Below, in pieces: positions 40,459 through 48,063 of a DNA stretch of 64,000 nt; within the stretch, counting starts at the first letter, position 1; every line of letters begins with the position of its first letter. Source of the DNA: Actinoallomurus liliacearum (GTDB lineage: Bacteria > Actinomycetota > Actinomycetes > Streptosporangiales > Streptosporangiaceae). The position numbers and the translations under genes are program-made. The notes under the pieces were generated by a model, which saw only the letters and a program-made list of their open reading frames with translations, searched no databases and was not told the DNA's origin. Location of the stretch: positions 248,001-312,000 of the forward strand of contig NZ_BAABHJ010000023.1 in assembly GCF_039542035.1 (NCBI RefSeq). The letters run 5' to 3'.

Positions 40459-40872
40459 TCAGAGGTCGCGGATCAGGTCGATGTTGGGGGTCTCCTCGGG
40501 ATCCTCGTGCTCGGTCTCGAGGAACGCCTTCACGCACTCGACGGCGACGTCCGGCGCGAGGCGCTTCAGGCTGAGGGCCAGGACGTTCGCGTCGTTCCAC
40601 AGCCGGGCGTTCCGCGCGATCCACGGCTCCCACGCGAGCGCGGCGCGTACGCCGGGGACCTTGTTGGCCGCGATGGACGTGCCGGTGCCGGTCCAGCACA
40701 TGAGCACGCCGTAGTCGGCCTCGCCGCTCGCCACCGCGCGGCCCGCCTCCCGGGAGAAGTCGGGCCACTTCTCGAGGTCGTCGATGACGCGCAGCTCGGC
40801 GACCTTGCCCAGGTGCTCGAGCACCGCACGGGTGCATTCGTTCTCGTCGTCCGCGCCGAAGACCACCTTCAT
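40459..40872 (-). CDS. RpiB/LacA/LacB-family sugar-phosphate isomerase
   Basis: 137 aa. The conserved core YGVLMCWTGTGTSIAANKVPG keeps the catalytic-type Cys and the GTGxSIAANKxPG phosphate/base loop, and NARLWNDANVLALSLKR matches ARxHNDANVLxLGxR with His replaced by Trp. The N-terminus (MKVVFGADDENE) departs from the usual GSDHAG, so the substrate may differ from ribose 5-phosphate. First gene of an operon with the Nudix hydrolase; divergent from the PTH2-like gene. Confidence 0.88.
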   Translation of the reverse strand: MKVVFGADDENECTRAVLEHLGKVAELRVIDDLEKWPDFSREAGRAVASGEADYGVLMCWTGTGTSIAANKVPGVRAALAWEPWIARNARLWNDANVLALSLKRLAPDVAVECVKAFLETEHEDPEETPNIDLIRDL

Positions 40873-40956
40873 ACGCTCACCCTGGCACGCCGGTACGGCG
40901 GTGCGCGAGGGAGACTCCCGGTGGGACGACCGGCGAGGGCTGGTAGACATTGGGGC

Positions 40957-41586
40957 GTGACCGAGGAACCCGCCTGGGCGATGCAACTCGCCCTGCGCAT
41001 CGAGAAGGCCGCGCCGCCGTCGCACCTGGCGATCTGCGAGGCGGCCGCGATGGCCGTCGTCCGGCTGCTGACCGACCCGCGCTCGGCGCCGGGCGGGGAG
41101 TGGCACGACGCGGTGGCGGCCTGGGAGTCGCGGCGCATCCGCAAGGTGGCGCGCCGGGCCCGGGGCGCGCGCTGGGAGGCCCTGGACGCGCTGCCCGGCG
41201 TGCTGGCCGACCATGACGGCGCGCTGGCGCGGGCGTTCGTGCCCGGACCGGTCACGGAGGTGCCGCCGGAGATCGCCAAGCTGCAGGTCGGCGGCACCGA
41301 CCTGCCGCGCGACGACGAGCCGAAACCTCCGCCCGAGCCGCCGTACGCCCTGGTCACCGTCGATCCCGGCGTCGCGATGACCACCGGAAAGATCGCCGCG
41401 CAGTGCGGTCACGCGGCGCAGTTGCTGCTGCGCGCCCGTGGCGAGTGGCCGGGCCTGCGGGTCCGGGTCGTGGAGGCGGACGACTGGGATCGAAGCGTCG
41501 CCGAGGCCGACGTCGCGGTACGGGACGGCGGCTTCACCGAGGTCGCCCCCGGCACCATGACCGCCGTCGCCCGCCTCATCTCCTGA
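40957..41586 (+). CDS. Peptidyl-tRNA hydrolase II (PTH2)-like protein
   Basis: 209 aa. The C-terminal half (YALVTVDPGVAMTTGKIAAQ, then CGHAAQLLL) has the PTH2 signature KxAAQxxHA. The N-terminal about 110 residues (IEKAAPPSHLAICEAAAMAV to PEIAKLQVGGTDLPRDDEP) are an added helical domain. PTH2 releases peptides from tRNA in archaea and eukaryotes; in actinobacteria such proteins are accessory to the usual Pth and their role is uncertain. GTG 40957 is used because no other start fits the conserved N-terminal domain. Confidence 0.85.
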   Translation: MTEEPAWAMQLALRIEKAAPPSHLAICEAAAMAVVRLLTDPRSAPGGEWHDAVAAWESRRIRKVARRARGARWEALDALPGVLADHDGALARAFVPGPVTEVPPEIAKLQVGGTDLPRDDEPKPPPEPPYALVTVDPGVAMTTGKIAAQCGHAAQLLLRARGEWPGLRVRVVEADDWDRSVAEADVAVRDGGFTEVAPGTMTAVARLIS

Positions 41587-41591
41587 CCCCC

Positions 41592-43049
41592 TCAGGCGGC
41601 GGCCTTCTCCGGCTGTTCCTGGGCGGACAGCGGCGCCGCGACCTCCTCGAGCGAGCGGCTTGCCGCCTCGACCCCGACGAAGATCTCCACGATGCCCGCG
41701 GCGATCATCAGGGCCGCGCCCAGCAGGTAGCCGTCGCTCACCGCCGACTCCTTGCCGGTGTCGACGAGCTTTCCGAACAGCGCCGGGCCGATGATGCCGC
41801 CCACCGCCGTGCCGATCGCGTAGAACGACGCGATGGCCATGGCCCGGGTCTCCATCGGGAAGATCTCCGAACCGGTGAGGTACGCGGAGCTGGCGCCGGC
41901 CGAGGCGAAGAAGAACACGATCACCCAGCAGACCGTCAGCGTCGTGGCGGACAGGTGCCCGCCGCGGAAGAGCATCGCCGTGCCGATCAGCAGCAGTCCG
42001 GAGAGGATGTAGGTCCCGGAGATCATGATCTTGCGGCCGAGCCGGTCGAACAGCCGGCTGAGGACGAAGGCGCCGAAGAAGTTGCCGAGTCCGATCGGCA
42101 CCAGGTACCAGCCCGTCCGGTCGTCCGGGACCTTGAAGAACTTCGAGAGCACCAGCGCGTACGTGAAGAACACGGCGTTGTAGAGGAACGCCTGGCCGAC
42201 GAACAGGGACAGCCCCAGGACGGTGCGCCGGGGGTAGAGCTTGACGGCCGTCCGGACGATCTCGCGGAAGCCCACCGTTCGCCGCTGCCGGATCTCGATG
42301 CTCTCCTCGGGCTCGTCGAGCCTCTTGCCCGTCTCCTCCGAGACGGTGCGTTCGATGTCGCCGACGATCTTCTCGGCCTCGTCGGCCCGGCCGTGGATGA
42401 ACAGCCAGCGCGGGCTCTCCGGAACCATCCGCCGGACGAACAGGATGCCCACGCCCAGGAGGGCGCCGATCCCGAACAGGAGCCGCCAGCCCACGTCCTT
42501 CGGCAGCACCGAGGCGTTCAGGACGGGCACGGACAACAGCGCGGCGAACGTCGTCCCGAGCCAGAAGGACCCGTTGACCACCACGTCGACGGTGCCGCGC
42601 AGCCGCGCGGGGATCAGTTCGTCGACCGCTGAGTTCACCGCTGCGTACTCTCCGCCGATGCCGGTCCCGGTGACGAAGCGGCAGGCGTAGAACCAGAGGG
42701 GATTGAACGAGAAGGCGGTCGCCACGGTCGCCAGCAGATAGACCGCGAGCGTTATCAGGAACAGTTTCTTGCGCCCGAACCGGTCCGTCAGATAGCCGAA
42801 GAACAACGCGCCGGCGCAGGCCCCCGCGACGTAACACGCGGCCCCGAGCCCGACCTGGGAGTCGGTCAGCCCGAGGCCCCCGGCCTTGTCCGTCAGCCGG
42901 GGCCCGATCACCCCCACCACATTGACCTCGAGTCCGTCGAGGATCCAAACGGTCCCCAGCCCGAGGAGGATCAGCCAGTGCCAGCGCGCCCAGGGAAGTC
43001 GATCGAGACGTGCGGGGATTCTCGTCTCGATCGTTCTGCCGTTTTTCAT
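41592..43049 (-). CDS. MFS metabolite:H+ symporter (sugar/aromatic-acid type)
   Basis: 485 aa, 12 TMs. Features are DGLEVNVVGVIGP (loop 0-1), GYLTDRFGRKKLFLITL (motif A), ACRFVTGTGIGGEYAAVNSAVDELIPARLRG (typical of the sugar and aromatic acid/H+ families) and LSRLFDRLGRKIMI (second motif A). A central cytoplasmic loop is charged (about 225-265). It probably imports a carboxylate or sugar. It is monocistronic, and its stop lies 6 nt from the PTH2-like stop (convergent). Confidence 0.9.
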   Translation of the reverse strand: MKNGRTIETRIPARLDRLPWARWHWLILLGLGTVWILDGLEVNVVGVIGPRLTDKAGGLGLTDSQVGLGAACYVAGACAGALFFGYLTDRFGRKKLFLITLAVYLLATVATAFSFNPLWFYACRFVTGTGIGGEYAAVNSAVDELIPARLRGTVDVVVNGSFWLGTTFAALLSVPVLNASVLPKDVGWRLLFGIGALLGVGILFVRRMVPESPRWLFIHGRADEAEKIVGDIERTVSEETGKRLDEPEESIEIRQRRTVGFREIVRTAVKLYPRRTVLGLSLFVGQAFLYNAVFFTYALVLSKFFKVPDDRTGWYLVPIGLGNFFGAFVLSRLFDRLGRKIMISGTYILSGLLLIGTAMLFRGGHLSATTLTVCWVIVFFFASAGASSAYLTGSEIFPMETRAMAIASFYAIGTAVGGIIGPALFGKLVDTGKESAVSDGYLLGAALMIAAGIVEIFVGVEAASRSLEEVAAPLSAQEQPEKAAA

Positions 43050-43152
43050 GCCGGGCTTTCTCCCCTATAGAGCGGTTTTATGCTCAACCGTGCCGCTACC
43101 AGGGCAGATGGCGTGACGGGTTAGGGCGGGCCCGGCCGGGTAGCGCTTGAGC

Positions 43153-44184
43153 ATGCGCATCGTGGTCACCGGAGCGACCGGAAATGTCGGGACCAGCGTG
43201 GTCGAGGCGCTCGGCGGGGACCCGGGCGTCGACTCGGTGCTGGGACTGGCCCGGCGCGAGCCCGACTGGACGGCTCCGAAGACCGAATGGGCGGCCGCCG
43301 ACGTCGTGACGGCCGACCTCGCGCCTCTCTTCCGAGGCGCCGACGCGGTCATCCACCTGGCATGGGCGTTCCACCCGACCCACGACTCCGCGGCGACGTG
43401 GCGGACCAACGTCATCGGGAGCACGCGCGTCTTCGACGCCGTCGCCGCGGCCGGCGTGCCGGCCCTGGTGTACGCCTCGTCGGTGGGCGCCTACTCCCCG
43501 GGCCCCAAGGACCGCGCCGTCGACGAGTCCTGGCCAACGCACGGCTGGCCCGGCGCCTCGTACACCCGGGAGAAGGCCTACGTCGAGCGCGTCCTGGACG
43601 CCTTCGAGGCGGCGCACCCCGACCGCCGGGTCGTACGCCTGCGGCCGGGGTTCATCTTCAAGCGGGAGGCCGCCCAGGAACAGCGGCGGATCTTCGGCGG
43701 TCCGCTGGTGCCGAACCTCCGGGCCGGGCTGCTGCCGGTCGTCCCCGACATCCCGGGCCTGCGCTTCCAGACGCTGCACACCACCGACGCCGCCGAGGCG
43801 TACCGCCTGGCCGCGCTGGGCGACGCGCGCGGGCCCTTCAACGTCGCCGCCGACCCGGTCGTGGGCGCCGCCGAACTGGCCGACCTGCTCGGCGCCCGGC
43901 GGGTCCGGGTCCCGGCCGCACTCGTACGGGGGGCGGTCTGGGCAGGCTGGCAGCTCAACCTGGTGCCCGCCTCACCCGGCCTGTTCGACGCCGTCCTCCG
44001 GATACCGATCATGGACACCGGCCGCGCCCGCCGTGACCTGGGCTGGTCGCCGCGGTACTCCTCGCTGGACGCGCTGCGCGAGTTCCTCGAGGGCCTCCGC
44101 ACGGGTGCCGGCCTCCCGACGCCGCCCCTGACGCCCCACCCGCCCGGCGGCCGGCTCCGCGAACTGCTGACCAGCCGCCGCTGA
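43153..44184 (+). CDS. NAD-dependent epimerase/dehydratase (extended SDR)
   Basis: 343 aa. The N-terminal Rossmann motif is MRIVVTGATGNVGTSVVEAL, VIHLAWAFHPTHD is the substrate loop, and YASSVGAYSPG with SYTREKAYVE gives the catalytic S-Y-K (YxxxK = YTREK). The C-terminal half resembles atypical NAD(P)-binding epimerases. Product unknown. ATG 43153 is preferred to TTG 43147. No sugar-pathway genes are adjacent. Confidence 0.88.
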   Translation: MRIVVTGATGNVGTSVVEALGGDPGVDSVLGLARREPDWTAPKTEWAAADVVTADLAPLFRGADAVIHLAWAFHPTHDSAATWRTNVIGSTRVFDAVAAAGVPALVYASSVGAYSPGPKDRAVDESWPTHGWPGASYTREKAYVERVLDAFEAAHPDRRVVRLRPGFIFKREAAQEQRRIFGGPLVPNLRAGLLPVVPDIPGLRFQTLHTTDAAEAYRLAALGDARGPFNVAADPVVGAAELADLLGARRVRVPAALVRGAVWAGWQLNLVPASPGLFDAVLRIPIMDTGRARRDLGWSPRYSSLDALREFLEGLRTGAGLPTPPLTPHPPGGRLRELLTSRR

Positions 44185-44273
44185 CGGCGCTTCAGGAGGT
44201 ACGGGCGGCGGCCGGGCCGGACCTCGGAATCACGACGAAGGCCACCGGCCGCCCCTCGCCGCAGGCCCGGCGA

Positions 44274-44783
44274 TCACGACAGGGCTTCGGCGCGGGGGCC
44301 GCTCGGCAGGAGGGCCAGGAGCTGCCGCGTGTGGCCGGGCAGCTCCACTTCGGCCAGGCCGGTGATGAGGTCCCTCAGCGGTATGGGCTGATCGAGCAGC
44401 ATGGTGCCGTTGGACAGGAGCAGCGCCGGTAGGGGGGTGTCGAGTTCGGTGTCGCTCAGCACCGGTCCGGCGAGCGCGCACACGGCGTCCGCCTGATGGC
44501 GGACGCGGTCCCGAAGGCCCGCGTTGCCGCCCGCGAGCGTGATGATGCGCTCGATGGTCCAGGAGTCGAGCGCCGTGCGATTGTCGTACGTCGCGTTGGC
44601 GCCCGAGGTGATGGTGGAGACGGCGGCGATGGTGATGCCGCTGAGGATGGCGACGTGCGCCAGGATCTGGTCGGCGTCCCATTCGCCGGTCGGCGGGACG
44701 AGGCCGGTGTCGCCGGAGTCGGCCACTGTGGCGGCGGCGTCCAGCAGCGCTCGGTAGGCGTCCCGCAGGGGGGTTGTGTCCAT
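44274..44783 (-). CDS. DinB-like/maleylpyruvate isomerase-fold protein (hypothetical)
   Basis: 169 aa helical protein. The segment GEWDADQILAHVAILSGITIAAVS matches the W(S)xxxxLxH helix that opens DinB/MDMPI bundles, but the full metal triad of His is not obvious. ATG 44783 has GGAGAAG upstream. It is 61 nt downstream of the ArsR-SRPBCC gene on the same strand and probably in its operon. The function is unknown; a thiol-dependent or detoxifying role is only suggested by the fold. Confidence 0.65.
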   Translation of the reverse strand: MDTTPLRDAYRALLDAAATVADSGDTGLVPPTGEWDADQILAHVAILSGITIAAVSTITSGANATYDNRTALDSWTIERIITLAGGNAGLRDRVRHQADAVCALAGPVLSDTELDTPLPALLLSNGTMLLDQPIPLRDLITGLAEVELPGHTRQLLALLPSGPRAEALS

Positions 44784-44844
44784 CAGGTCTTCTCTCCGAG
44801 GTCGTGCGCCGGGTGAAAGGGGAAGAGGCGCGGCCACCGCCGTC

Positions 44845-45654
44845 TCAGGCGTGCGCGCGATCCATCTCCCATGGCGCCTGCGGGAGGACCTCGCCGGTCT
44901 CGAGCAGCGATTTCAGGTTCGCCAGCACCGCCGGCCATCCCTGCGAGATCCCATTGAGCATCGCCCGGTTCGGCAGGTTCTCGTGGGAGACGGTGAGGCG
45001 GACGATGTCGTGGTGCGGTTCGACGAGGAAGGTGACGACCGATGGGTCTCTCGGCGAGTCGGTCTCGGGGGCGTCGTCGAAGGTGATGACCAGGCGCGTC
45101 GGGGGCTCGGTCTCGATCACTCGGCCGACGACATCGATGGTGCCCGATCCGTCGGTGCGCCGGTGCTCCCAGGACGAGCCGGGCTGCCAGTCCGAGACGT
45201 TGGCGTGCCCCCAGTAGCGTGCGGTCAGGTCCGAGTCGGTCAGGGCCCTCCACACCTGCTCCGCGCTCGCCCGGATGTAGGTGACATAGACGTAGGTCGG
45301 CACGGATGCGGATTCGTCGGTCATGGCGTATTCCTCTGCCTTGTTCTTGATTTCGTTGATCGCTTGCAGGCGGGGCCTGTCGAACCTTGAGATCCAGCGC
45401 TCCTCGATCTCGTGGACCGGCGCCGGGTTGAGGTAGTGCAGGCGTTCCCGTCCGCGCCGTACGACGGTCACGAGGTTGGCTCGCTCGAGGATGTCGAGGT
45501 GCTGTGTCGCCGACTGGCGCGCCATGTTCAGTCGTTCGCACAATTCCCGCAGCGTCTGGCCGTTGTGTTCGCGTAGCCGGTCGAGCAGCAGGCGTCGTGT
45601 GGGGTCGGCCAGCGCTTTGAAGACCAGGTCCATCGCGTCGGTTTCAGAGCTCAC
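44845..45654 (-). CDS. ArsR-family HTH fused to SRPBCC (AHSA1) domain
   Basis: 269 aa. Residues 1-105 form an ArsR wHTH (FKALADPTRRLLLDRLREHN, then LCERLNMARQSATQHLDILERANLV). Residues about 118-265 form an AHSA1/START-like ligand cavity (YVYVTYIRASAEQVWRALTD, SWEHRRTDGSGTIDVVG, GWPAVLANLKSLLETG). The two are usually separate adjacent genes in actinobacteria; here they are one polypeptide, so the sensor is built into the repressor. No Cys metal site is seen. GTG 45654 lies 7 nt from a perfect 10-bp inverted repeat, the probable operator. Confidence 0.88.
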   Translation of the reverse strand: MSSETDAMDLVFKALADPTRRLLLDRLREHNGQTLRELCERLNMARQSATQHLDILERANLVTVVRRGRERLHYLNPAPVHEIEERWISRFDRPRLQAINEIKNKAEEYAMTDESASVPTYVYVTYIRASAEQVWRALTDSDLTARYWGHANVSDWQPGSSWEHRRTDGSGTIDVVGRVIETEPPTRLVITFDDAPETDSPRDPSVVTFLVEPHHDIVRLTVSHENLPNRAMLNGISQGWPAVLANLKSLLETGEVLPQAPWEMDRAHA

Positions 45655-45660
45655 ACCCTA

Positions 45661-45686
45661 ATTATGCAGGCATCTACCTGCATAAT
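45661..45686. promoter_or_regulatory. Operator of the ArsR-SRPBCC fusion
   Basis: ATTATGCAGG-N6-CCTGCATAAT, perfect 10-bp arms, AT-rich ends, 7 nt upstream of the GTG start. One of the strongest palindromes in the window. Confidence 0.8.
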
Positions 45687-45786
45687 GTCAAATGCGGGAC
45701 CTGGCCGGAGGCTCCGGCGCCGCTCACCGCGCGTCCCTCAGACGCGCCCGTGCCACGAAAGGTGAGCGGGATCTGGAGCTTTTCGC

Positions 45787-46680
45787 CTAGGGCACGCCCC
45801 AGGCCGGCCCCGGGGAGCGGGCGGCGGTCAGTTCGTCCACGAGGCGGTCGAGGGCGGCCGGGGGCGTGGCCGCGCGGTCGCGGGCGGTGCGCCGGCCCTC
45901 CTCGGACAGGCACCACGCCCAGGCCGCGTCGAACTCGGCGGTGCCCGCGCTCGCGGGCAGCGCCGGCCACTCCCAGACGCCGGCCTGCGCCGACACCTTG
46001 CCGCCGCGGTCAACCGGGTCGACGGCCAGCGCCGGCACCCCGGAGCGCAGGGCGAGGACCAGACCGTGCAGCCGAGTGGTCACCACGACGTCGAGCCGCC
46101 GCACGACCGCGACGAACTGGTCGGCGGTCGAGCACAACCGCCAGTCGCGCGGATCGAGCCGGGTGTCCAGGGGGAGGGCCGCGCAGTCGCGCCCGCCGAG
46201 CCAGCCGGTCAGCCGCGCCGCTACGTCGTCGTGTCGGCGGCGCGCGCCGTACTCTCCCTGTCCCCGCGCCAGGACGACCCCGGCGACCGGCGGGGCGCCC
46301 TCGGGCGGGCCCGCCAGATCGCGGCCCGGCGCGCCCAGCCCGTCCCGGGCCAGCACGCGGTGGAAGCCGGTGACGGCCGGGTCGGCCGGGTCGATCACCG
46401 AGACGCCGACCGCGATCCGACGGCAGCCGGCGTACCGTTCGTGCAGGCCGCGGACCTGGTCGCCGTGGATCGGCCCGCACACGAAGACGAGGTGCGTGTA
46501 GCGCGTCGGGTCGGCCTCCCGCAGCGACATGGCGTCCGGCCGGAACACCGGACTCCACGCCTCGTCGTACGGGATGCCGGCCCGCGTCAGCGCCGAGGCG
46601 ACGGAATCCAGGGCGAGGGCGTCCCCGGCCGTCACCTCGCCATGGACGAAGCTGAACCATCCGGTCACCAATACCCGCAT
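45787..46680 (-). CDS. Polysaccharide pyruvyl transferase family protein
   Basis: 297 aa, GT-B-like fold: RVLVTGWFSFVHGEVTAGDALALD at the start (GDxL loop), LVFVCGPIHGD in the middle, and VVTTRLHGLVLALRSGVPALAVDPVDRGGKV, the conserved nucleotide-binding block with RLHG. Family members add pyruvate ketals to cell-wall polysaccharides; this one is somewhat short and isolated from glycan genes, so the acceptor is unknown. Confidence 0.8.
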   Translation of the reverse strand: MRVLVTGWFSFVHGEVTAGDALALDSVASALTRAGIPYDEAWSPVFRPDAMSLREADPTRYTHLVFVCGPIHGDQVRGLHERYAGCRRIAVGVSVIDPADPAVTGFHRVLARDGLGAPGRDLAGPPEGAPPVAGVVLARGQGEYGARRRHDDVAARLTGWLGGRDCAALPLDTRLDPRDWRLCSTADQFVAVVRRLDVVVTTRLHGLVLALRSGVPALAVDPVDRGGKVSAQAGVWEWPALPASAGTAEFDAAWAWCLSEEGRRTARDRAATPPAALDRLVDELTAARSPGPAWGVP

Positions 46681-46895
46681 GAGTCACCCCTGCCCCACCG
46701 GCCCGGGTTCAGTCCGCAACCGGCCAGGGGTGCGACGCGGCCGTTCCACCATGGCCGGGCGGCGGAGACGCCGAATGCTCGGCGATCACGGGCGTAGATG
46801 GGGATGGAACGGTACGAATCGTCGACGCGGCGCCGCTTTCACCGAGCGATCTGTACGCGAACGCGCGGCCGATCACAGATGTCGTTTCGAAAGCG

Positions 46896-48035
46896 ATGGT
46901 TATAGTCGCCGTTGTGTCGCTTATCTCGCATTTGTACTTCGGTGAGCTCGGGGAATGGTGCGCCGAACGCATGACCGGGACCGGCGAGGTCGTCCAGCGC
47001 CTGACGGCGGAGACCAAGGGCGTGCCCGTCGTGCGCCCGGCCGGGCGGGTCGGAAGGCGACACTGGGCGCAGGTGGACCGGGCGTTCGGGATGCGGATGG
47101 CCACGCTCGTACAGTCGGCCCCGCCGTATTCGGTGCTGTACGGACTGGTGCGCAGCGGCCTGGCGAGTCGGGATTGGGCGCATCGGCAGGCCGGGCTCTA
47201 TCCGACGCATATTCGCCTCGGAAAGGACGAGCGCCACAGGGCGCTGGATCTGCGGCCGACGTTCACCGGGTGGCTGGACCTGGCGAACGAACACGGCGTG
47301 GACCGGTACGTGGCCGAGGACGGGGCCGCGCGATACGCCAGGTTCCCCTATTCCACCGCTGAAACCGTGCTCGACGACTTGTTCGACCGGATGCGCGCGT
47401 ATTTCGCGACCTACGCGCCCTTCGGGCAGGTCGGCGCGGAGAAGGGTCTTGCCCGCCTGTGCTGGCTGCTGGCGATGTTCTCGTACGTCTTCCGGAACGA
47501 CCCGGTCGACCAGCCCTTCTTCGGCGCCTTCCGGGAGGGGGTACCGACCGTCGAGCAACTGCACACCGCGGTCGAGGAGGACGCCGTCACCGAGCTGGTG
47601 CAGCTCGTCGAACGCCTGCACGGCTCCGGCGCCCTGCACGAGATGCGCCGGCTGGCCGGGCATCCGCCACCGGGGCGGCCCTGGGGGATCGCCTGGCCGG
47701 TCTTCGGCTCGCAGTGGGATGACAACGACATCCTGGTCGGCGGCCCGCGTGGCGCCACGCTCATCGACGTCACCTCGGTACTGAAGGTCAACGACGCGCG
47801 CCGCGCACGGCGCTGGATCTGGCGGCTCGTGGGCTGTGCCTGGCTCGACACCGCCGACGCCTACCGGATCCGCACCGTCGCCCTCTACCTCGCCCGGTAC
47901 GGCGTGGTGGTGGCCTGGCCGCTGGCCGACCTCGTCGAGGAACTGCTCGGCGGCGAGGACCCCGAACGCGCCAGGCACGAGTTCCTCGACCTGGTCACCC
48001 GCCTGCGGGGCACGACGCCGGCCGTGTCGCCGTAG
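46896..48035 (+). CDS. Uncharacterised actinobacterial protein, possible PD-(D/E)XK-like fold
   Basis: 379 aa, no TM. It begins ISHLYFGELGEWCAERM. The C-terminal part reads DNDILVGGPRGATLIDVTS, then VLKVNDARRARRWIWRLVGC, AWLDTADAYRIRTVALYLAR and YGVVVAWPLADLVE. This recalls a nuclease-superfamily core (D...LIDVK...QLxGYxLLD), but the Lys after D-V is Thr here, so activity is doubtful. From memory similar ORFs of unknown function occur across Streptosporangiales. A GTG at 46914 is an equally good start. No family name can be given with confidence. Confidence 0.6.
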   Translation: MVIVAVVSLISHLYFGELGEWCAERMTGTGEVVQRLTAETKGVPVVRPAGRVGRRHWAQVDRAFGMRMATLVQSAPPYSVLYGLVRSGLASRDWAHRQAGLYPTHIRLGKDERHRALDLRPTFTGWLDLANEHGVDRYVAEDGAARYARFPYSTAETVLDDLFDRMRAYFATYAPFGQVGAEKGLARLCWLLAMFSYVFRNDPVDQPFFGAFREGVPTVEQLHTAVEEDAVTELVQLVERLHGSGALHEMRRLAGHPPPGRPWGIAWPVFGSQWDDNDILVGGPRGATLIDVTSVLKVNDARRARRWIWRLVGCAWLDTADAYRIRTVALYLARYGVVVAWPLADLVEELLGGEDPERARHEFLDLVTRLRGTTPAVSP

Positions 48036-48063
48036 GCGGGCGGTCGTCCGCCGCCGCGGGTCC

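Noticed and set aside
40459..42948. RpiB-like frame running on opposite PTH2 and into the MFS gene
   Set aside because: Only the last 137 residues (from ATG 40872) have family character; the rest is antisense or out of frame.
38376..46680. Natural-product biosynthetic cluster around the decarboxylase and pyruvyl transferase
   Set aside because: The genes are on both strands in unrelated small units with no core synthase or precursor peptide, so they are not treated as one pathway.
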